Positions 40,028 to 50,577 of a stretch of DNA of 64,000 nt are shown in pieces (positions within the stretch are counted from its first letter, which is position 1; every line of letters begins with the position of its first letter). The stretch covers positions 29,412,924-29,476,923 of the forward strand of contig NC_080176.1 of NCBI RefSeq assembly GCF_950295315.1. Direction: 5' to 3'. A program made the translations under genes and the position numbers. Below the pieces are notes generated by a model. The model was given only the letters and a program-made list of their open reading frames with translations, was not told the origin of the DNA and made no database searches. The stretch comes from Erinaceus europaeus. Lineage: Eukaryota; Chordata; Mammalia; Eulipotyphla; Erinaceidae.

Positions 40028-40218
40028 ACTCAGAATCACATGTTACAATGCTCAAGGACCTGGGTTCAAGCCCCTAGCACCCCCAGTGCAGCAGAGAAGC
40101 TTTACATATGGTGAAGCAGGTCTGCAGGTCTCTCTCTCCCAATCTCCCTCTTCCCTCTCCATTTCTTTCTTTATTCATTAAGTAAATGAATATATATATA
40201 TAGATATATATATTTAAA
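40028..40218 (+). mobile_element. SINE-A, 5'-truncated
   Basis: TCACATGTTACAATGCTCAAGG, GGGTTCAAGCCCC B box, GGTGAAGCAGGTCTGCAGG, ending in an AT repeat (40190-40212). Confidence 0.87.
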
Positions 40219-40665
40219 AGTCAGGAACAGAGGCAGCAGCAAAGGGGCAGTTCAGATTTACTGTAAAGGGAGGCGGAAGTCCACAAAGACTGTGTTTTAA
40301 GGTGAACCGCCCCCTGCAATACAAGGTTATGGTTTTGTATGGGTTCTTTCTGGTAGCTCGGGGAAAAACCCATCACTAGAAGGCTGCAGTAGGGAAGGAT
40401 TCTTAGAGAAGGTGGAAATCCTTGAGAAGGTGGCATTTTCTTGGAGTCTGGGGCGTCTTGTGTTGTGGGAGAAGTCGGACCCCAATCTTTAGAAAAGCCC
40501 AAGAAAGACAGCAGGATAATGCACATAGCTGCCCAGGGCCAAGTGCTTTTATAGGCTGTGGGGACCTCGATGGGAGCAGACCAGTCCCTTTTGCTATTGG
40601 CCCCTGAGGTCAGCCAGCGGTGATTGGTTCTTCTTATGATACCTCACTTGCATAATGGCATATTT
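40219..40665 (-). promoter_or_regulatory. LTR-like promoter unit (minus strand)
   Basis: On the minus strand, two CCAAT boxes (complements ATTGG at 40623-40627 and 40596-40600) precede a TATA box CCTATAAAAGC (complement at 40545-40555) by about 70 and 45 bp, the spacing of a pol II core promoter. The predicted start is near 40520. Unit size and context suggest an old LTR, but I see no termini, target duplication or AATAAA, so the origin is uncertain. Confidence 0.5.
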
Positions 40666-40666
40666 T

Positions 40667-40715
40667 GTGTGTGTGTATGTGTGTGTGTGTGTGTGTGTGT
40701 GTATTTGTATGTGTG
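40667..40715 (+). repeat. (GT)n microsatellite
   Basis: GT repeats broken by single TA and TTT interruptions. Confidence 0.93.
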
Positions 40716-40739
40716 TTTTCGCCTCCAGTTCCCAGCTAT

Positions 40740-40941
40740 TTTAAAAAATCAATTAAGTAAGTACTTTTGAATAGAGACTGAAAGAGATTCAGAGGGAAGA
40801 GGGAGGAAGGAAGTGACACACAGACACCTGCAGTGCTGCTTCACTGTTCATGAAACTTCTCTCTTACAAATGGGGACGAGGGGCTTGAACTCAGGTCCTC
40901 GTGATGTGTGGACTCAACCAAGTACACCACTACCTAGCCCC
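40740..40941 (-). mobile_element. SINE-A
   Basis: AATAGAGACTGAAAGAGATTC to GTACACCACTACCTAGCCCCC. Confidence 0.87.
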
Positions 40942-40949
40942 CTCCTGCC

Positions 40950-40999
<50 letters not shown>

Positions 41000-41057
41000 T
41001 TTCTTTCTTTCTTTCTTTCTCCCTTCCTTCCTTTCTTTTTCTCCTTTCCTTTTTTTT
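40950..41057 (+). repeat. (CTTT)n microsatellite
   Basis: About 20 CTTT units with minor CCTT variants, lying between a SINE-A head and an antisense SINE-C. Confidence 0.95.
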
Positions 41058-41170
41058 TTAACCAGAGCACTGCTCAGCTCTGGCTGATGGTGGTGCAGGG
41101 GATTGAACCTGTGATTTTGGAACCTCAGGCACAGGAGTCTTTTTGCAGAACCTTTATGCTATTCATCCCC
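41058..41170 (-). mobile_element. SINE-C
   Basis: CCAGAGCACTGCTCAGCTCTGG, GGATTGAACCTGTG, TTTATGCTATTCATCCCC. The CTTT tract occupies the tail position. Confidence 0.88.
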
Positions 41171-41171
41171 T

Positions 41172-41890
41172 CCTGCCATTTTCTTTACATGCAACATACC
41201 ATTGTTATAACTGCCTCTACTGAGCCATCCTGTTCCTCCTCTTCATAAATATGCATGGTCTTTCCTGAAGAACTCTTAAATATGTATGAACTATGATCTC
41301 ACCTCACTGTGCTGTATCAAAGCAGGTTCTCAGATCTCCCTGACACCTTGCAGGCAGGCAGGACAGAGGGCAGCTCTGGAGGCCTGGTCTCCCCACCACC
41401 ATCTTTGCTCTGACTTTGTTTTTTCTCTCTCCCTCAGAGTCTGCAAGAAGCTCCGGTAATCAGTTGCAAGCCCATCTGCCCTAGCTCAGGCTGTGTTTCC
41501 TTTTCCCTGTGGCAATTTTGTCTGGGCTCCCTTCATTGGAGCCCAGGTAGATGCTGGAGAAAAGAGGGAAAAATTAATTGGACCCCAAATAGGATGAGCC
41601 CAGGCTGGCTCCCATCTGCTCTGGCAGGCACTGAGCAGGCCACAAATCCTGGCAGGACCCACTGGGTCCTGCTAGCCATTCTGTCTTTAATGGACCTCAC
41701 CTAGTTTACTCAAGGTGGAATTTAAATCAAAGGGTAACATCTACATTGGGGATAGCTTCACCGTTTATCTTAATATAATGGCTAATAAATGTCACATTTT
41801 AAAGGGGCTTTTTAAAAACAGTGGTTTCCAGTGTGCTCTGTGCTTTGAAGGGAATCTGGAAAGCAGCTGACTGGAGTCGGGTGCACTGTG
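41172..41890. other. Repeat-free island with two 9-bp-arm inverted repeats
   Basis: No mobile element seen. Inverted repeats lie at 41522-41546 (CTGGGCTCC, 7-bp loop, GGAGCCCAG) and 41652-41672 (GCAGGACCC, 3-bp loop, GGGTCCTGC). The right part (41700-41830) is AT-rich with TTAAT-type words. No exon recognised. Confidence 0.5.
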
Positions 41891-41892
41891 AT

Positions 41893-42086
41893 GTTTTAAA
41901 AAATATCTAAAATTTTTGGAGAGCGACAGAAATTGAGATGGGATGGGAGAGACAGACAGACAGACATCGGCAGCATTGCTTCACTGCTTGTGAAGCTTCC
42001 TCCTTGCAGGTGGGGACCAAGAGCTTGAACTTGGGTCCTTGTGGATCGTAACATGTGCCCTACCTGGTGTGCCACTACCCAGCCCC
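41893..42086 (-). mobile_element. SINE-A
   Basis: GAGAGCGACAGAAATTGAG to GTGCCACTACCCAGCCCC; (CAGA)n expansion at 41952-41966. Confidence 0.87.
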
Positions 42087-42525
42087 ATGTGTGCTGTGAC
42101 CATAGGCATCTTGAAAATAGCAGCAGGGATGGGAGAGACTCCAGGGGACTGAACTGGAACTAAGACAGAAATTGCGATGGTCATGGAAGTCAATGCAGGG
42201 CACCTTATGCTTCCCCACTGAGCTCTAAATGGGAATTCCTGTCAACGGGGGTTGTCCTTCCAGCTTTCCTCCAATTGCCAGTTCATATGAGGCACCCCAA
42301 AATAGCTACTTGGAATGTTGGGGGCAAAACTCACTCGACTCCATCTTGATCACTGAGCATCAGCGTGGTTGAATGGGGATGGCCCTTGAAGGGAATCCAC
42401 AGCTCTCATCTCTCCCTGGCTGTCCCTCCAGAGTGATCTGGGTGGAGAGGGAGGTCCTAAGTGGACACCCCTCACAAGGGCTTCCTGGTCTTTACTTGGG
42501 AGATGGAGGATTTGGCAAGAAACAT
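42087..42525. other. Unique sequence
   Basis: No repeat or exon recognised. Confidence 0.45.
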
Positions 42526-42526
42526 T

Positions 42527-42757
42527 TCTTTTTTTAAATTTCTTGTTTAATTATCTTTATTTATTGGATAGAGACAGCTAGAAATCCTGAGGGAAGGGAG
42601 AGATAGAGAGGGAAAGAGACAGAGAGACACCTGTAGTCCTGCTTCACCACTCATGAAGCTTTCTCCCTGCAGGGGTTGGGGGGAACTGGGGACTTGAGCC
42701 TGGGTCCCTGTGCATTGTAACATGTGCACTCAACCAGGTGTGCCACCATACAGCCCC
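42527..42757 (-). mobile_element. SINE-A
   Basis: TTTATTTATTGGATAGAGAC to GTGCCACCATACAGCCCC. Confidence 0.9.
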
Positions 42758-42856
42758 TGAAATAGGATGTTTTCCTCAGAGAAGAGCTCTGACCCTCCTG
42801 AGGAAATCCTTGGCTTCTCTTTTGTCCTTCCATTGTCTTATCAAACTTCCAGTCCT

Positions 42857-43064
42857 TTTAAAAAATTTTATATTGTCTTTATTTATTGGATAGAGACAAC
42901 TAGAAATTGAGAGGATAGGGATAGGTGGAGAGGGAGAGAGACAGAGATACACTTGCAGTCCTGCTTCACCACTCACAAAGCTTTCCCCCTGCAGGTGGGG
43001 ACTGGGAGCTTGAACCCTTGTACATTATAACATGTGTGCTCAGCCAGGTGCACCACCATCTGGT
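42857..43064 (-). mobile_element. SINE-A
   Basis: TTTATTTATTGGATAGAGAC to GTGCACCACCATCTGG; its own 5' terminus was then duplicated by the next insertion. Confidence 0.9.
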
Positions 43065-43079
43065 CCCTGCAAGAAGGGT

Positions 43080-43413
43080 TTCTCTCTCTCTCTCTCTCCC
43101 TCTTTCTTTTTTGCCTCCAGGGTTATCGCTGGGGCTTGGTGCTTGCACTACAGTCCACTGCTCCTGGAGGCCATTTTTCCCATTTCTGTTGCCCTTGTTT
43201 TTGTTGTTAATGTCAATGCTACCATTGCTGTTGTTATTGGATAGGGCAAAGAGAAATTGAGAGAGGAGGGGAAGGCAGAGATGGGGAGAGAAAGATAGAC
43301 ACCTGCAGACCTGCTTCATAGCTTGTGAAGCGACACCTCTGCAGGTGGGGAGCTGGATCCAGTTCTTGTGCTTCTCACCATGTGCACTTAACCTGCTGTG
43401 CTACTGCCTGGCT
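43080..43413 (-). mobile_element. SINE-B, complete, with 15-bp target duplication
   Basis: CT-rich tail, GCCTCCAGGGTTATCGCTGGGG terminal block, TTGTTGTT region, body, head complement CTACTGCCTGGCT. CCCTGCAAGAAGGGT at 43065-43079 and 43414-43428 is exact. Confidence 0.93.
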
Positions 43414-43689
43414 CCCTGCAAGAAGGGTCTCTATTGTGATTTCAGGGTTTGTGACATGGTGGTCACATGCCAGATTCCCAATGCTTCCTTATTTAAATCA
43501 TACTGGTATATAACATTATAGAAGTCTCTCACCTAAACAACATTTTCAGTCAACAGGTGGATATAATTTTGCTACCATCCACCACTACAACAGAAGCTTG
43601 AGTACCTCAATCTCTACCAGTAACACTTGTGGGCTCATTAACTACATAAGCCTCACCTGGGGATGCCCAGCGTCTGAGGAAGAATGTCT

Positions 43690-44090
43690 GAAGAGCATCT
43701 GCACAGGTGCACACATGCTCTGCCCTGGCCAGCGGGGCAGTGAACAGGGGCTAGGAACCTCAGGACCTGGAATGACAGGGACAAGAGACGAGAAAGAACG
43801 ACAGCAAGACAGGATTCTGATCAAACTGCAAAATTTTATTGTGTTCACAGGCATTATAAGGCTTTGGGGAAGGGGGGGGAATGCTGGAGGAGGAGGAGGG
43901 GGAGCAATCTTCAAAGTGGAATGTTCCTTGCAACATACAATGGCCGAAACCATGTTTGTTACCACAACTATGCGTTGTGTCACTTGATTTCTGATAAATG
44001 GTCTACCTGAGGGGAAATGGTCTGCCCGGGGGGAAATGAAAACTTGTCTCGAGGGCTTCCATTGTTTCAAAGCTTATCAAGCAGAGAAAT
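43690..44090 (-). mobile_element. LTR-like unit U (class II-like 3' part)
   Basis: On the minus strand GCCTTATAATGCC, then ACACAATAAAATTTTGCAG (complement at about 43826-43845), then TGTCTTGCTGTCGTTC and TTTCTCGTCTC: a TATA/AATAAA-like core followed by a U5-like stretch as in betaretrovirus-like LTRs. The unit is short and termini are not resolved. No gag or pol remains nearby. Confidence 0.5.
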
Positions 44091-44158
44091 GGCTCCTGGC
44101 ATTGCTCCTGGGTGGACAGTCCCAAGGCATCATAAGTCATCTGTGCACTGCTTTCAAA

Positions 44159-44457
44159 CCAGAGTGCACTGACTGGTCCAGGAGATGATCCAAGTGGATA
44201 CAGAGTTGGACTCTCAGGCATGAGATCCCAAGTTTGACTCCCAGCATCTCAGGTACCAGAGTGACACCTGGTTCTCTTTCTCTCTTTTTAACATTTTTAA
44301 CTTTTGCTTATCTATTTATTTACTTTTTATTAGTAGATAGAGACAGAGTATGGTGGGGGTAGACAGCATAATGGTTATGCAAAGAGACTCTTGCCTGAGG
44401 CTCTGTAGCCCCAGGTTTAATCCCTGTCCCACTGTAAACCAGAGCTGAGCAGTGCTC

Positions 44458-44492
<35 letters not shown>

Positions 44493-44760
44493 GAAAGAAA
44501 TATGGAGACAGATAGAATTGAGAGAGGAGGGGGAGATAGAGTGAGAAAGGGACAGAGAGACACCTGTAGCTCTTTACTTGTAGCCCTTTACCACTCGTGA
44601 AGCATTCCCCCTGCAGATGGGGATGAGGAGCTTGAACCCTTGTCCTTGTGCACTGTAATGTGTGCTCTTAACCAGGCATGCCACTGCCTAGCCACTCCCC
44701 CCAGTTCTCTTTCTAAATCTCCTCCTAGCCTTCACATAAATAAATAAATACAAAACAACA
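44159..44760 (+). mobile_element. SINE-F enclosing a SINE-A that itself encloses a SINE-C
   Basis: SINE-F (AAGTGGATACAGAGTTGGAC, AAGTTTGACTCCC B box, GTACCAGAGTGACACCTGG) runs at 44159-44285 and resumes at 44700-44760. An antisense SINE-A is split into 44305-44353 and 44495-44697. A plus-strand SINE-C with a (TAA)n tail (44354-44492) sits inside the SINE-A. This gives the order F, then A, then C. Confidence 0.8.
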
Positions 44761-45053
44761 ACAACAAAAATCAGAGTGCAGACTTTTTTTTTTTTTTTTT
44801 TTGAGGACCAGCATACAAATGTGGCTGTCCTGTGCTATTTATGCCCCGACCTTATCTCTAAGCAAAAGCCACAATCAACCTTGCCTGGGAACACATGAGC
44901 CTCTTGTTAATTTTCAGTATGACAGAGAAATAGAGACAGAAACAGGAAGATGAGATGCGGTGTGTGTTTGTATATAACTGGTCATGTGGGTCTGTGAAAG
45001 AATTCTTAACAAAATATAGCAGGAAGCAAAAAGGATATTGAAATGAAAGGCCT

Positions 45054-45199
45054 GCAGGGTCTGGTGGTGACACACCTGGTTGAGTACACATGTTACAATG
45101 CCCAAGGACCCAGGTTCGAACGCGTGGTCCCCACCTGCTAAGGGAAAGCTTTGCAAGTGGTGAAGCAGAGATGCAGGTGTCTGTCTCTCTCCCTGACTC

Positions 45200-45236
<37 letters not shown>

Positions 45237-45278
45237 CTGGCTGCCTCTATCCAATAAATAAATATAATAAAGCAAATT
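45054..45278 (+). mobile_element. SINE-A with internal poly(T) expansion
   Basis: GGTCTGGTGGTGACACACC head, AGGTTCGAACGCG B box, AAGTGGTGAAGCAGAGATGC, a run of about 29 T at 45207-45233, then CTGGCTGCCTCTATCCAATAAA. Confidence 0.88.
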
Positions 45279-45283
45279 TTAAA

Positions 45284-45530
45284 AGGGGATTGGGCAATTT
45301 TGCAAGGACCAGCACAAGGATCCCAGTTCCCTACCTGCACGGGGATCACTTCACAAGCAGTGAAGCAGGTCTGCAGGTGTCTGTCTCTATCTCTCCCTAT
45401 CTGTCTTCCCCTCCCCTCTTGATTTCTCTCTGTCCTATCCAAAAAATAAATAAATAAAAGAAAAAAAGGGGGGGTTGTCAGGAGCAACAGCAGCAGATTC
45501 CTACTACAGGCACCAAGCCCTGCAGAAAAG
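45284..45530 (+). mobile_element. SINE-B-type, 5'-truncated
   Basis: GCAAGGACCAGCACAAGGATC, CACTTCACAAGCAGTGAAGC, then TTGTCAGGAGCAACAGCAGC and CAAGCCCTGC as a shortened terminal block. Confidence 0.82.
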
Positions 45531-45769
45531 AAAAATTAAAAAAAATACATTACTTGTACAAAATGAAAAAATCTGTAGGCAAAAATGAAAGAAGAGAGAA
45601 AACTGACGCTGGTGGTGGACTTTCACTTCCTTATTCCAGTGTCCTGAGTGGAAACCTCGGTGAACTCTGACTGCAGCCAACCTGCTCTACCCCATTGATA
45701 CTGTCAGCACCTTAGTGGGCTCTGTGTGTAACCAACCAGCCTGTGCCATGCCCAGATTTGAAAAAGATG

Positions 45770-46440
45770 AAAGGCTGGGTGCAGAGGTACAAAGTGGTTC
45801 AGGACACTTCTACAGTGCTGGCAGGAATATAAATGGGTCCAGCCCCTGTAAAGAGCAGTCTGGAGAACTCTGAGAAGGCTTGCAATTCCTCTTCTGGGGA
45901 TATATCCTAAGGAATCAAACACACTTATTCAAAAAGATCTGTGGATGCCTATTTTAACAGCAGCACAGTTTGTAATAGCCAAAACCTGGAAGCAACCCAG
46001 GTGTCCAATAACAGATTAGTGGCTGATTAAGTAGTGGTCTATTTACATAGTGGAATACTACTTAGCAATTAAAAATGGTGATTTCATTTTCTTCTCCCCA
46101 TCCTGAATGGAGATTAAAGGAATCATGTGAAGTGAGATAAGTCAGAAAGAGAAGGATTAATATGGAATGATTTCCCTCATAGAAGTTGAAAAACAAGATC
46201 AGAAAGGAAAACACTAAGCAGAACTTGGACTGGAGTTGGTATATTGCACCAAAGTCAAAGACTCTGAGGAGGGCAGGTGAGGGTTCATGTCCTGGAACAT
46301 GATGGTAGAGGAGGACCTAGTGGGGGCTGAATTGTTATGTGGAAAACTGGAAAATGTTATGCATGTACAAACTATTGTATTTTACTGTTGACAGCAAACC
46401 ATTAATTTCCCAATAAAGAAATTAATAAAAAAGAAAGAAA
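45770..46440 (+). mobile_element. L1 3'-end fragment
   Basis: GGACACTTCTACAGTGCTGG, AAGAGCAGTCTGGAGAACTC, CTGGGGATATATCCTAAGGAA, CAGCACAGTTTGTAATAGCC, then the L1 3' UTR with CCAATAAAGAAA at 46409-46420. It begins near the ORF2 Cys motif. Confidence 0.9.
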
Positions 46441-46646
46441 AGAAAGTGGTTCACGGCTGGAATTACCTGAAACTTTTTAATGAAAACAAATATAACTTCC
46501 TTTCCTCCATGCTGCCTTGATCTCATTCTTTGGCTACATTTAAGCTGTAAGATTGGAGAACTGAAACACAGATTTTCCTGTAACAATATTTACTAGGAAA
46601 TTAGCCAACATAAGAGAAGCAGACAGGAGGCAATAAGAGGTCAGAT

Positions 46647-47050
46647 TGTTAGGTTCAGTAATCCAAGGAAGACACCAAGAGACCAGAGTAATGTAAAAGC
46701 AAGAGTCTTTATTAGGTAGCCGGGCTAGGGCCGAAACACCGAGGGGCTGACGCAGCAGCTCTCTAGTGTTCGACCTCGAACCCCAGCACACGAGGAGATA
46801 TATAGGGTATGGGCTACACAGCACACATGACAAGCTTAGCCTTGTGGTTATTTTCTTTACACATCCGGGGGAAATGTGGGGAAATGTTTAACAGTCTCTA
46901 TCTCTCCGCAGATGTCTTGGGAATGCTTAATGTTCTCTCTCTCTCCAGAGATGCCTTTCTTAATGCTCAGCTTATCTTTGTTCCTGTTGACTCAAGGCCA
47001 TGGGTTCAATTTCTAGTAATGGTCCTGAATTCCAGGACCTGTTTTTCTGA
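46647..47050 (-). mobile_element. Solo LTR Q1
   Basis: The plus strand starts TGTTAGGTTCAGTAATCCAAG, sharing this terminus with Q2. On the minus strand a TATATAT box (complement about 46797-46804) lies about 90 bp before AATAAA (complement 46708-46713), as in U3-R of an LTR. The far end is not resolved (somewhere 47030-47210). No internal retroviral genes are present. Confidence 0.68.
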
Positions 47051-47213
47051 AACTGAGGCCTATCTCATTTCTGCAGTTTTTGGAGCCTGTCATGGAGTCA
47101 CTATAATCTGCATCCTTCAAGATGCAAATACCTTGACCAGAGAGGGACAGCAGGACGAAGGCAGACACCAGCCAGCTGTAAAGAGAAAGAGAAAACTGGA
47201 GATTTAACAGTGG

Positions 47214-47235
47214 CTTTGTGTGTGTGTGTGTGTGT
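47214..47235 (+). repeat. (GT)n microsatellite
   Basis: Eleven GT units. Confidence 0.95.
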
Positions 47236-47239
47236 TTAT

Positions 47240-47530
47240 GTTTGTTTGTTTCTAACCTATCTGTCTGTCCTGTCTGTGTCCTGAGGTCCACTTCTTTTGG
47301 AGATGAGGATATCTGTCCTGGGTGTCCTGCTGGGCTAGACTCACCTGTGAAGACAGCATCTGAGAGTGAGTTGTGAGAACAGCGACACAAGGTGAAATGG
47401 AGAGTGGATGGTATCATGAATGTGAGACATGAGAATGGAGAAACAGAACGTTTTGGGAGGTGTATGATCAGCTTTCCTATGTTGTGCTAGATTGCCTTCT
47501 TTGAAATTGTTAATTAAAGTAAACTCCAGG
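47240..47530. other. Unassigned sequence
   Basis: No repeat or exon recognised, although part may belong to LTR Q1 flanks. Confidence 0.4.
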
Positions 47531-47535
47531 CAGGG

Positions 47536-47663
47536 GAACTAGAATAGTTATGAAAAAAAAAAAATGACTTTCATGCTTGAGGCTCCAAGTTTTAATACCC
47601 AGCATCACCATCAGCCAGAGCTGGGTAGTGTTTTGGTTAAAGAAAATAAAAATAAATAAATAA
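47536..47663 (+). mobile_element. SINE-C
   Basis: GAACTAGAATAGTTATG, CAAGTTTTAATACCC, CATCAGCCAGAGCTGGGTAG, then an ATAAATA tail. Confidence 0.8.
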
Positions 47664-47689
47664 AGTTAATCTTCAACAAGAGAGACAGA

Positions 47690-47768
47690 CAGACACACAC
47701 ACACACACACACACACAGGGGGAGGGGGAGGGGAAAGGGGAGGGGGAGGAGAAGGGAGAGGGAGAGAG
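47690..47768 (+). repeat. (AC)n followed by (GGGGA)n-like purine tract
   Basis: Fourteen AC units, then GGGGAGGGG/GGGAAAGGG repeats. Confidence 0.93.
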
Positions 47769-47770
47769 GT

Positions 47771-48080
47771 TGGGGACAAAGCTGACAACACTTTTTCTGC
47801 AGAATTCCTGGATCTGCAGTCCAGGGGAATCTAGGGGAGACTTTACCAGGAAGCCTGCTGTCTTCTTCCTGGGAAATGCCAATTAGACCTGGCTTCCAAC
47901 TGGGTCACTTTTCCTTCCTGAAAAGAGGCAATCAAGGTAGAACAACAGATGCTTTATCGCTTTTTAAAGGGGGATAATTTACATCTCTATTGCCTTGCAT
48001 CAGGCAGCCCACAGTGCTCTTGATCAGCCCTTTGCAAGGATGTTTAGTTTAGGACAGCTTTGCACTGAATGCTGCTTCTT
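47771..48080. other. Unique sequence
   Basis: No repeat or exon recognised; a (GT)n tract follows at 48082-48108. Confidence 0.45.
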
Positions 48081-48125
48081 GAGTGTGTGTGTGTGTGTGT
48101 GTGTGTGTAGGCCTGCATGTGCTAC

Positions 48126-49145
48126 TGTGAAGGAGTAAGTTCCCTGAGTAGATTCATCTAAGAGTCCCCCCCCCCCCATATAGCAAACCTTTAAGAGGAC
48201 TAGATAATGAAGGAATTTCCCCTTTTCCTTACCAAAGGACAGCAGAGAGTTTCTGGTAAACTAAACTATTTGCAGAGTTTCTGGTAAACTAGACTAATTG
48301 CTCTGTAACCTTTGTGCCTTTATAGTTATCATATTTTTGCTTCTGTAATCTCACTTGCTTACTGGGGCCCGCATGGTAGTTTTGGAATGTTTATTCTAGG
48401 AATGTACTCATGTGACCCCCGTGAAGCCCCCCACTCCTGTTGCCTTTAAAAGGAGACGAGCTCCTAGCATCTGGGTTTCTCTCCCAAACAACGGGGCCAC
48501 TGTTGGCACTCCGGCTTGGGTGGGATCCCTCAGCTCTCCTGAGGTCCCTGTGTCTGTGTCGGCTTCTGTGTCTGTGTTAGGTTCCGTAATCCAAGAAATT
48601 CACCAGGAGACCAGGGTGATGTAAAGACAAAGAGCTTTATTTACTAGCCCAGGATAGGGGCTAGGGCTGAGACCCCACAGCTGTATTGGGTGCTCGACCC
48701 CTTATCTAAGGCTTACTAGGGTTTATATACAATTCAGAACATGAGGTACATGACAGTGTTACAACTATGCTTATCCATTACTTATGTATGGGGGAAGTGA
48801 GGATTCTTTTTACAACCCTGTGGTTATCTTCTTTTCCTGCCTCTGATTCTCTGAGGTGTCTTCTTTTGTTATGATTTCTCACCTCACCTCAGGGGGCTGC
48901 AGCTGCAGCCTGCACTGAATTGCTTTCTCTGTTTGTATAGCTTACAGGGTGCTGGAGTCCAGGCCTGCCTATCTTTTAATTACCAATTTCACATTTATTT
49001 TTCAGCTCATCTCTACATTTGTACATGCGTAAGTTTGTAATAATGGGTATTCTATGTGTTTGTGTGAATAAATACTTCAACTTCCTTTATTTCCTGTGTC
49101 AGCCTCAGTTTGTAATGGATACAGTCTTCAGCAAAAAACTTAACA
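48126..49145 (+). mobile_element. Solo LTR P1, interrupted by LTR Q2
   Basis: It starts TGTGAAGGAGTAAGTTCC and ends CAAAAAACTTAACA, matching the ends of P2 (TGTGAGAGAGTGAGTTAC ... GCAACTTAACT). Shared blocks: TTGCTTCTGTAAT, GGCCACTGTTGGCAC / CAGTGGCTACTCTGAC, TCCTGTGTCAGC.TCAGTTTGT. After removing Q2 the length is about 565 bp, nearly that of P2. TTTAAAAGG near 48448 is the TATA-like site and AATAAA is at 49066-49073. Part of the U3 (AGAGTTTCTGGTAAACTA...) is a 28-bp tandem duplication at 48245-48301. Confidence 0.75.
48575..49025 (-). mobile_element. Solo LTR Q2, nested in LTR P1
   Basis: It starts TGTTAGGTTCCGTAATCCAAG like Q1. On the minus strand TATATAA (complement about 48723-48731) precedes AATAAA (complement 48636-48641) by about 85 bp, the same layout as Q1. 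The right end is approximate. Confidence 0.72.
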
Positions 49146-49655
49146 CCACAAAATAAAACAAGTGCAAAATAGCTTAAAAAATGAATAGCAACTGGAAGGA
49201 AACAGCAATGCTTTAAGTTCCTGTGGCTTCTGTTGTTAAAGAAACCTTTTTCTGATGCTTGTTGAAACACTAAGGAAGACTTGTAGTTGGGGAGCTCAAG
49301 CTCAACTCTGAATCCCCAGGATTTAGCAATTGCAGTCTAAAAACAGGATGACAGTGTCAGTAGATGGAAGATTTGAAAAACAAAGAGATCACAGGGGAGA
49401 TTCCTGCTAAAGTGGCTTATGAGTTTAGAGAGTTGAAAGCAAGCAGACTTGCAAGAAAATAGACTAAGGGTATAAGCATCAAAGAAGGAGCTGGGAGGCT
49501 TGATGAGGTATTAAAGACTTGATCAGCTGCTAGTAACTCAAACCTGATGCAAAATAGAAACACACACACACACACATACTGGGAGAAAGGTGTGTTATGC
49601 AGATACTTCCAGAAAGAACACAAACACATCTTCCCCCAGCTAGTGGGGTAATACT
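49146..49655. other. Unique sequence
   Basis: No repeat recognised apart from a short (CA)n at 49560-49576. Confidence 0.45.
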
Positions 49656-50577
49656 TTTTTTTTTTTGCCACTTGTTACAGCGCGAGAATTAACCACCATC
49701 CACTGCAAGGAAGCAAAAGATATTTATTCACGAATTGCAATCCGGGCCGAGATGGTGACTGGTGTTAGTCTACCAAGCTCGACGCCGAACAGGGCTCAAT
49801 CCATACAATTGATAGGATTTCTGAATACATTCAGGGAGGGGGAACACATCACCTTATCAACCTACATCCAATAACAGGCTATAGAGAACACAAAAACCCA
49901 GTCATTCCAAACTTAACGAAAGCATGATCCATTCAAAGCAAAGCGTGGGCTTAGTTTCAAACATTGCAAAGTCACACAACCAATAGAATCTAACCAGGTA
50001 GGGTCACCACATCCTCCCACCATCTGCTGTAACCATCCGACCTTCTGCTGCACCCATCCGGGAAAACAGCATTCCTCAAACCCTGTGCAAAGGCCGTGAT
50101 ACGGCTTGCCCTACAGGGTCCTTCAAGAAACCTGCAAAACAACTGATGGCTTTCACTGATTAGGTCCTGTTTTCCAAGGGGGAAAGAGCAAGGATTTTCC
50201 CATCTCACACCACAAACAACTTATACTAAAAGCACTTAACAAATAACTGCATGAAAGAGAACTTTAAAAACTACTTCTAATATTCCTTAAAACTACTACT
50301 TCTAACAGCCACCAAGAGTATCCCTAGGGCTTGGCGCCTGCATTTTGACTCCTTTGCTGCAGGGAGCCACTTTTTCCTTTTTGCAGAGACAGAAATTGAG
50401 AGGGAAGAAAGACAGAGAGAAAGAGAGAGAGACAGAGAGAGAGACAGAGAGAGAGATTGAGAGATTATAGAACTGCTTCAGAAGCTTCCCTCTTGTAGAT
50501 GGAGACTGTGTGCTTGAACCCTTGTCACTGTGCATGGTAATGTATGTGCTCTCCTGGGTGTGCTGCAGCCTAGCTCT
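49655..50577 (-). mobile_element. SINE-B split by LTR R
   Basis: The A-tail complement and first bases of the terminal block (TTTTTTTTTTTTGCCACT) lie at 49655-49672. The rest resumes at 50308 (GCCACCAAGAGTATCCCTAGGG) and runs to the head complement CTGCAGCCTAGCTCTG at about 50577, with (GA)n expansions at 50405-50465. Confidence 0.85.
49673..50307 (-). mobile_element. Solo LTR R, 635 bp, 6-bp target duplication
   Basis: It starts TGTTACAGCGCGAG and ends TACTTCTAACA (TG...CA). GCCACT (49667-49672) and GCCACC (50308-50313) flank it. On the minus strand GTGAATAAATATC (complement about 49712-49724) supplies the poly(A) signal. A 6-bp duplication is typical of class II (betaretrovirus-like) endogenous elements. 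No coding remains. Confidence 0.88.

Noticed and set aside
43690..44090. A retroviral gag or pol remnant near the LTR-like unit U
   Set aside because: No protease, RT or integrase motif is visible in any frame; only LTR-like sequence is seen.
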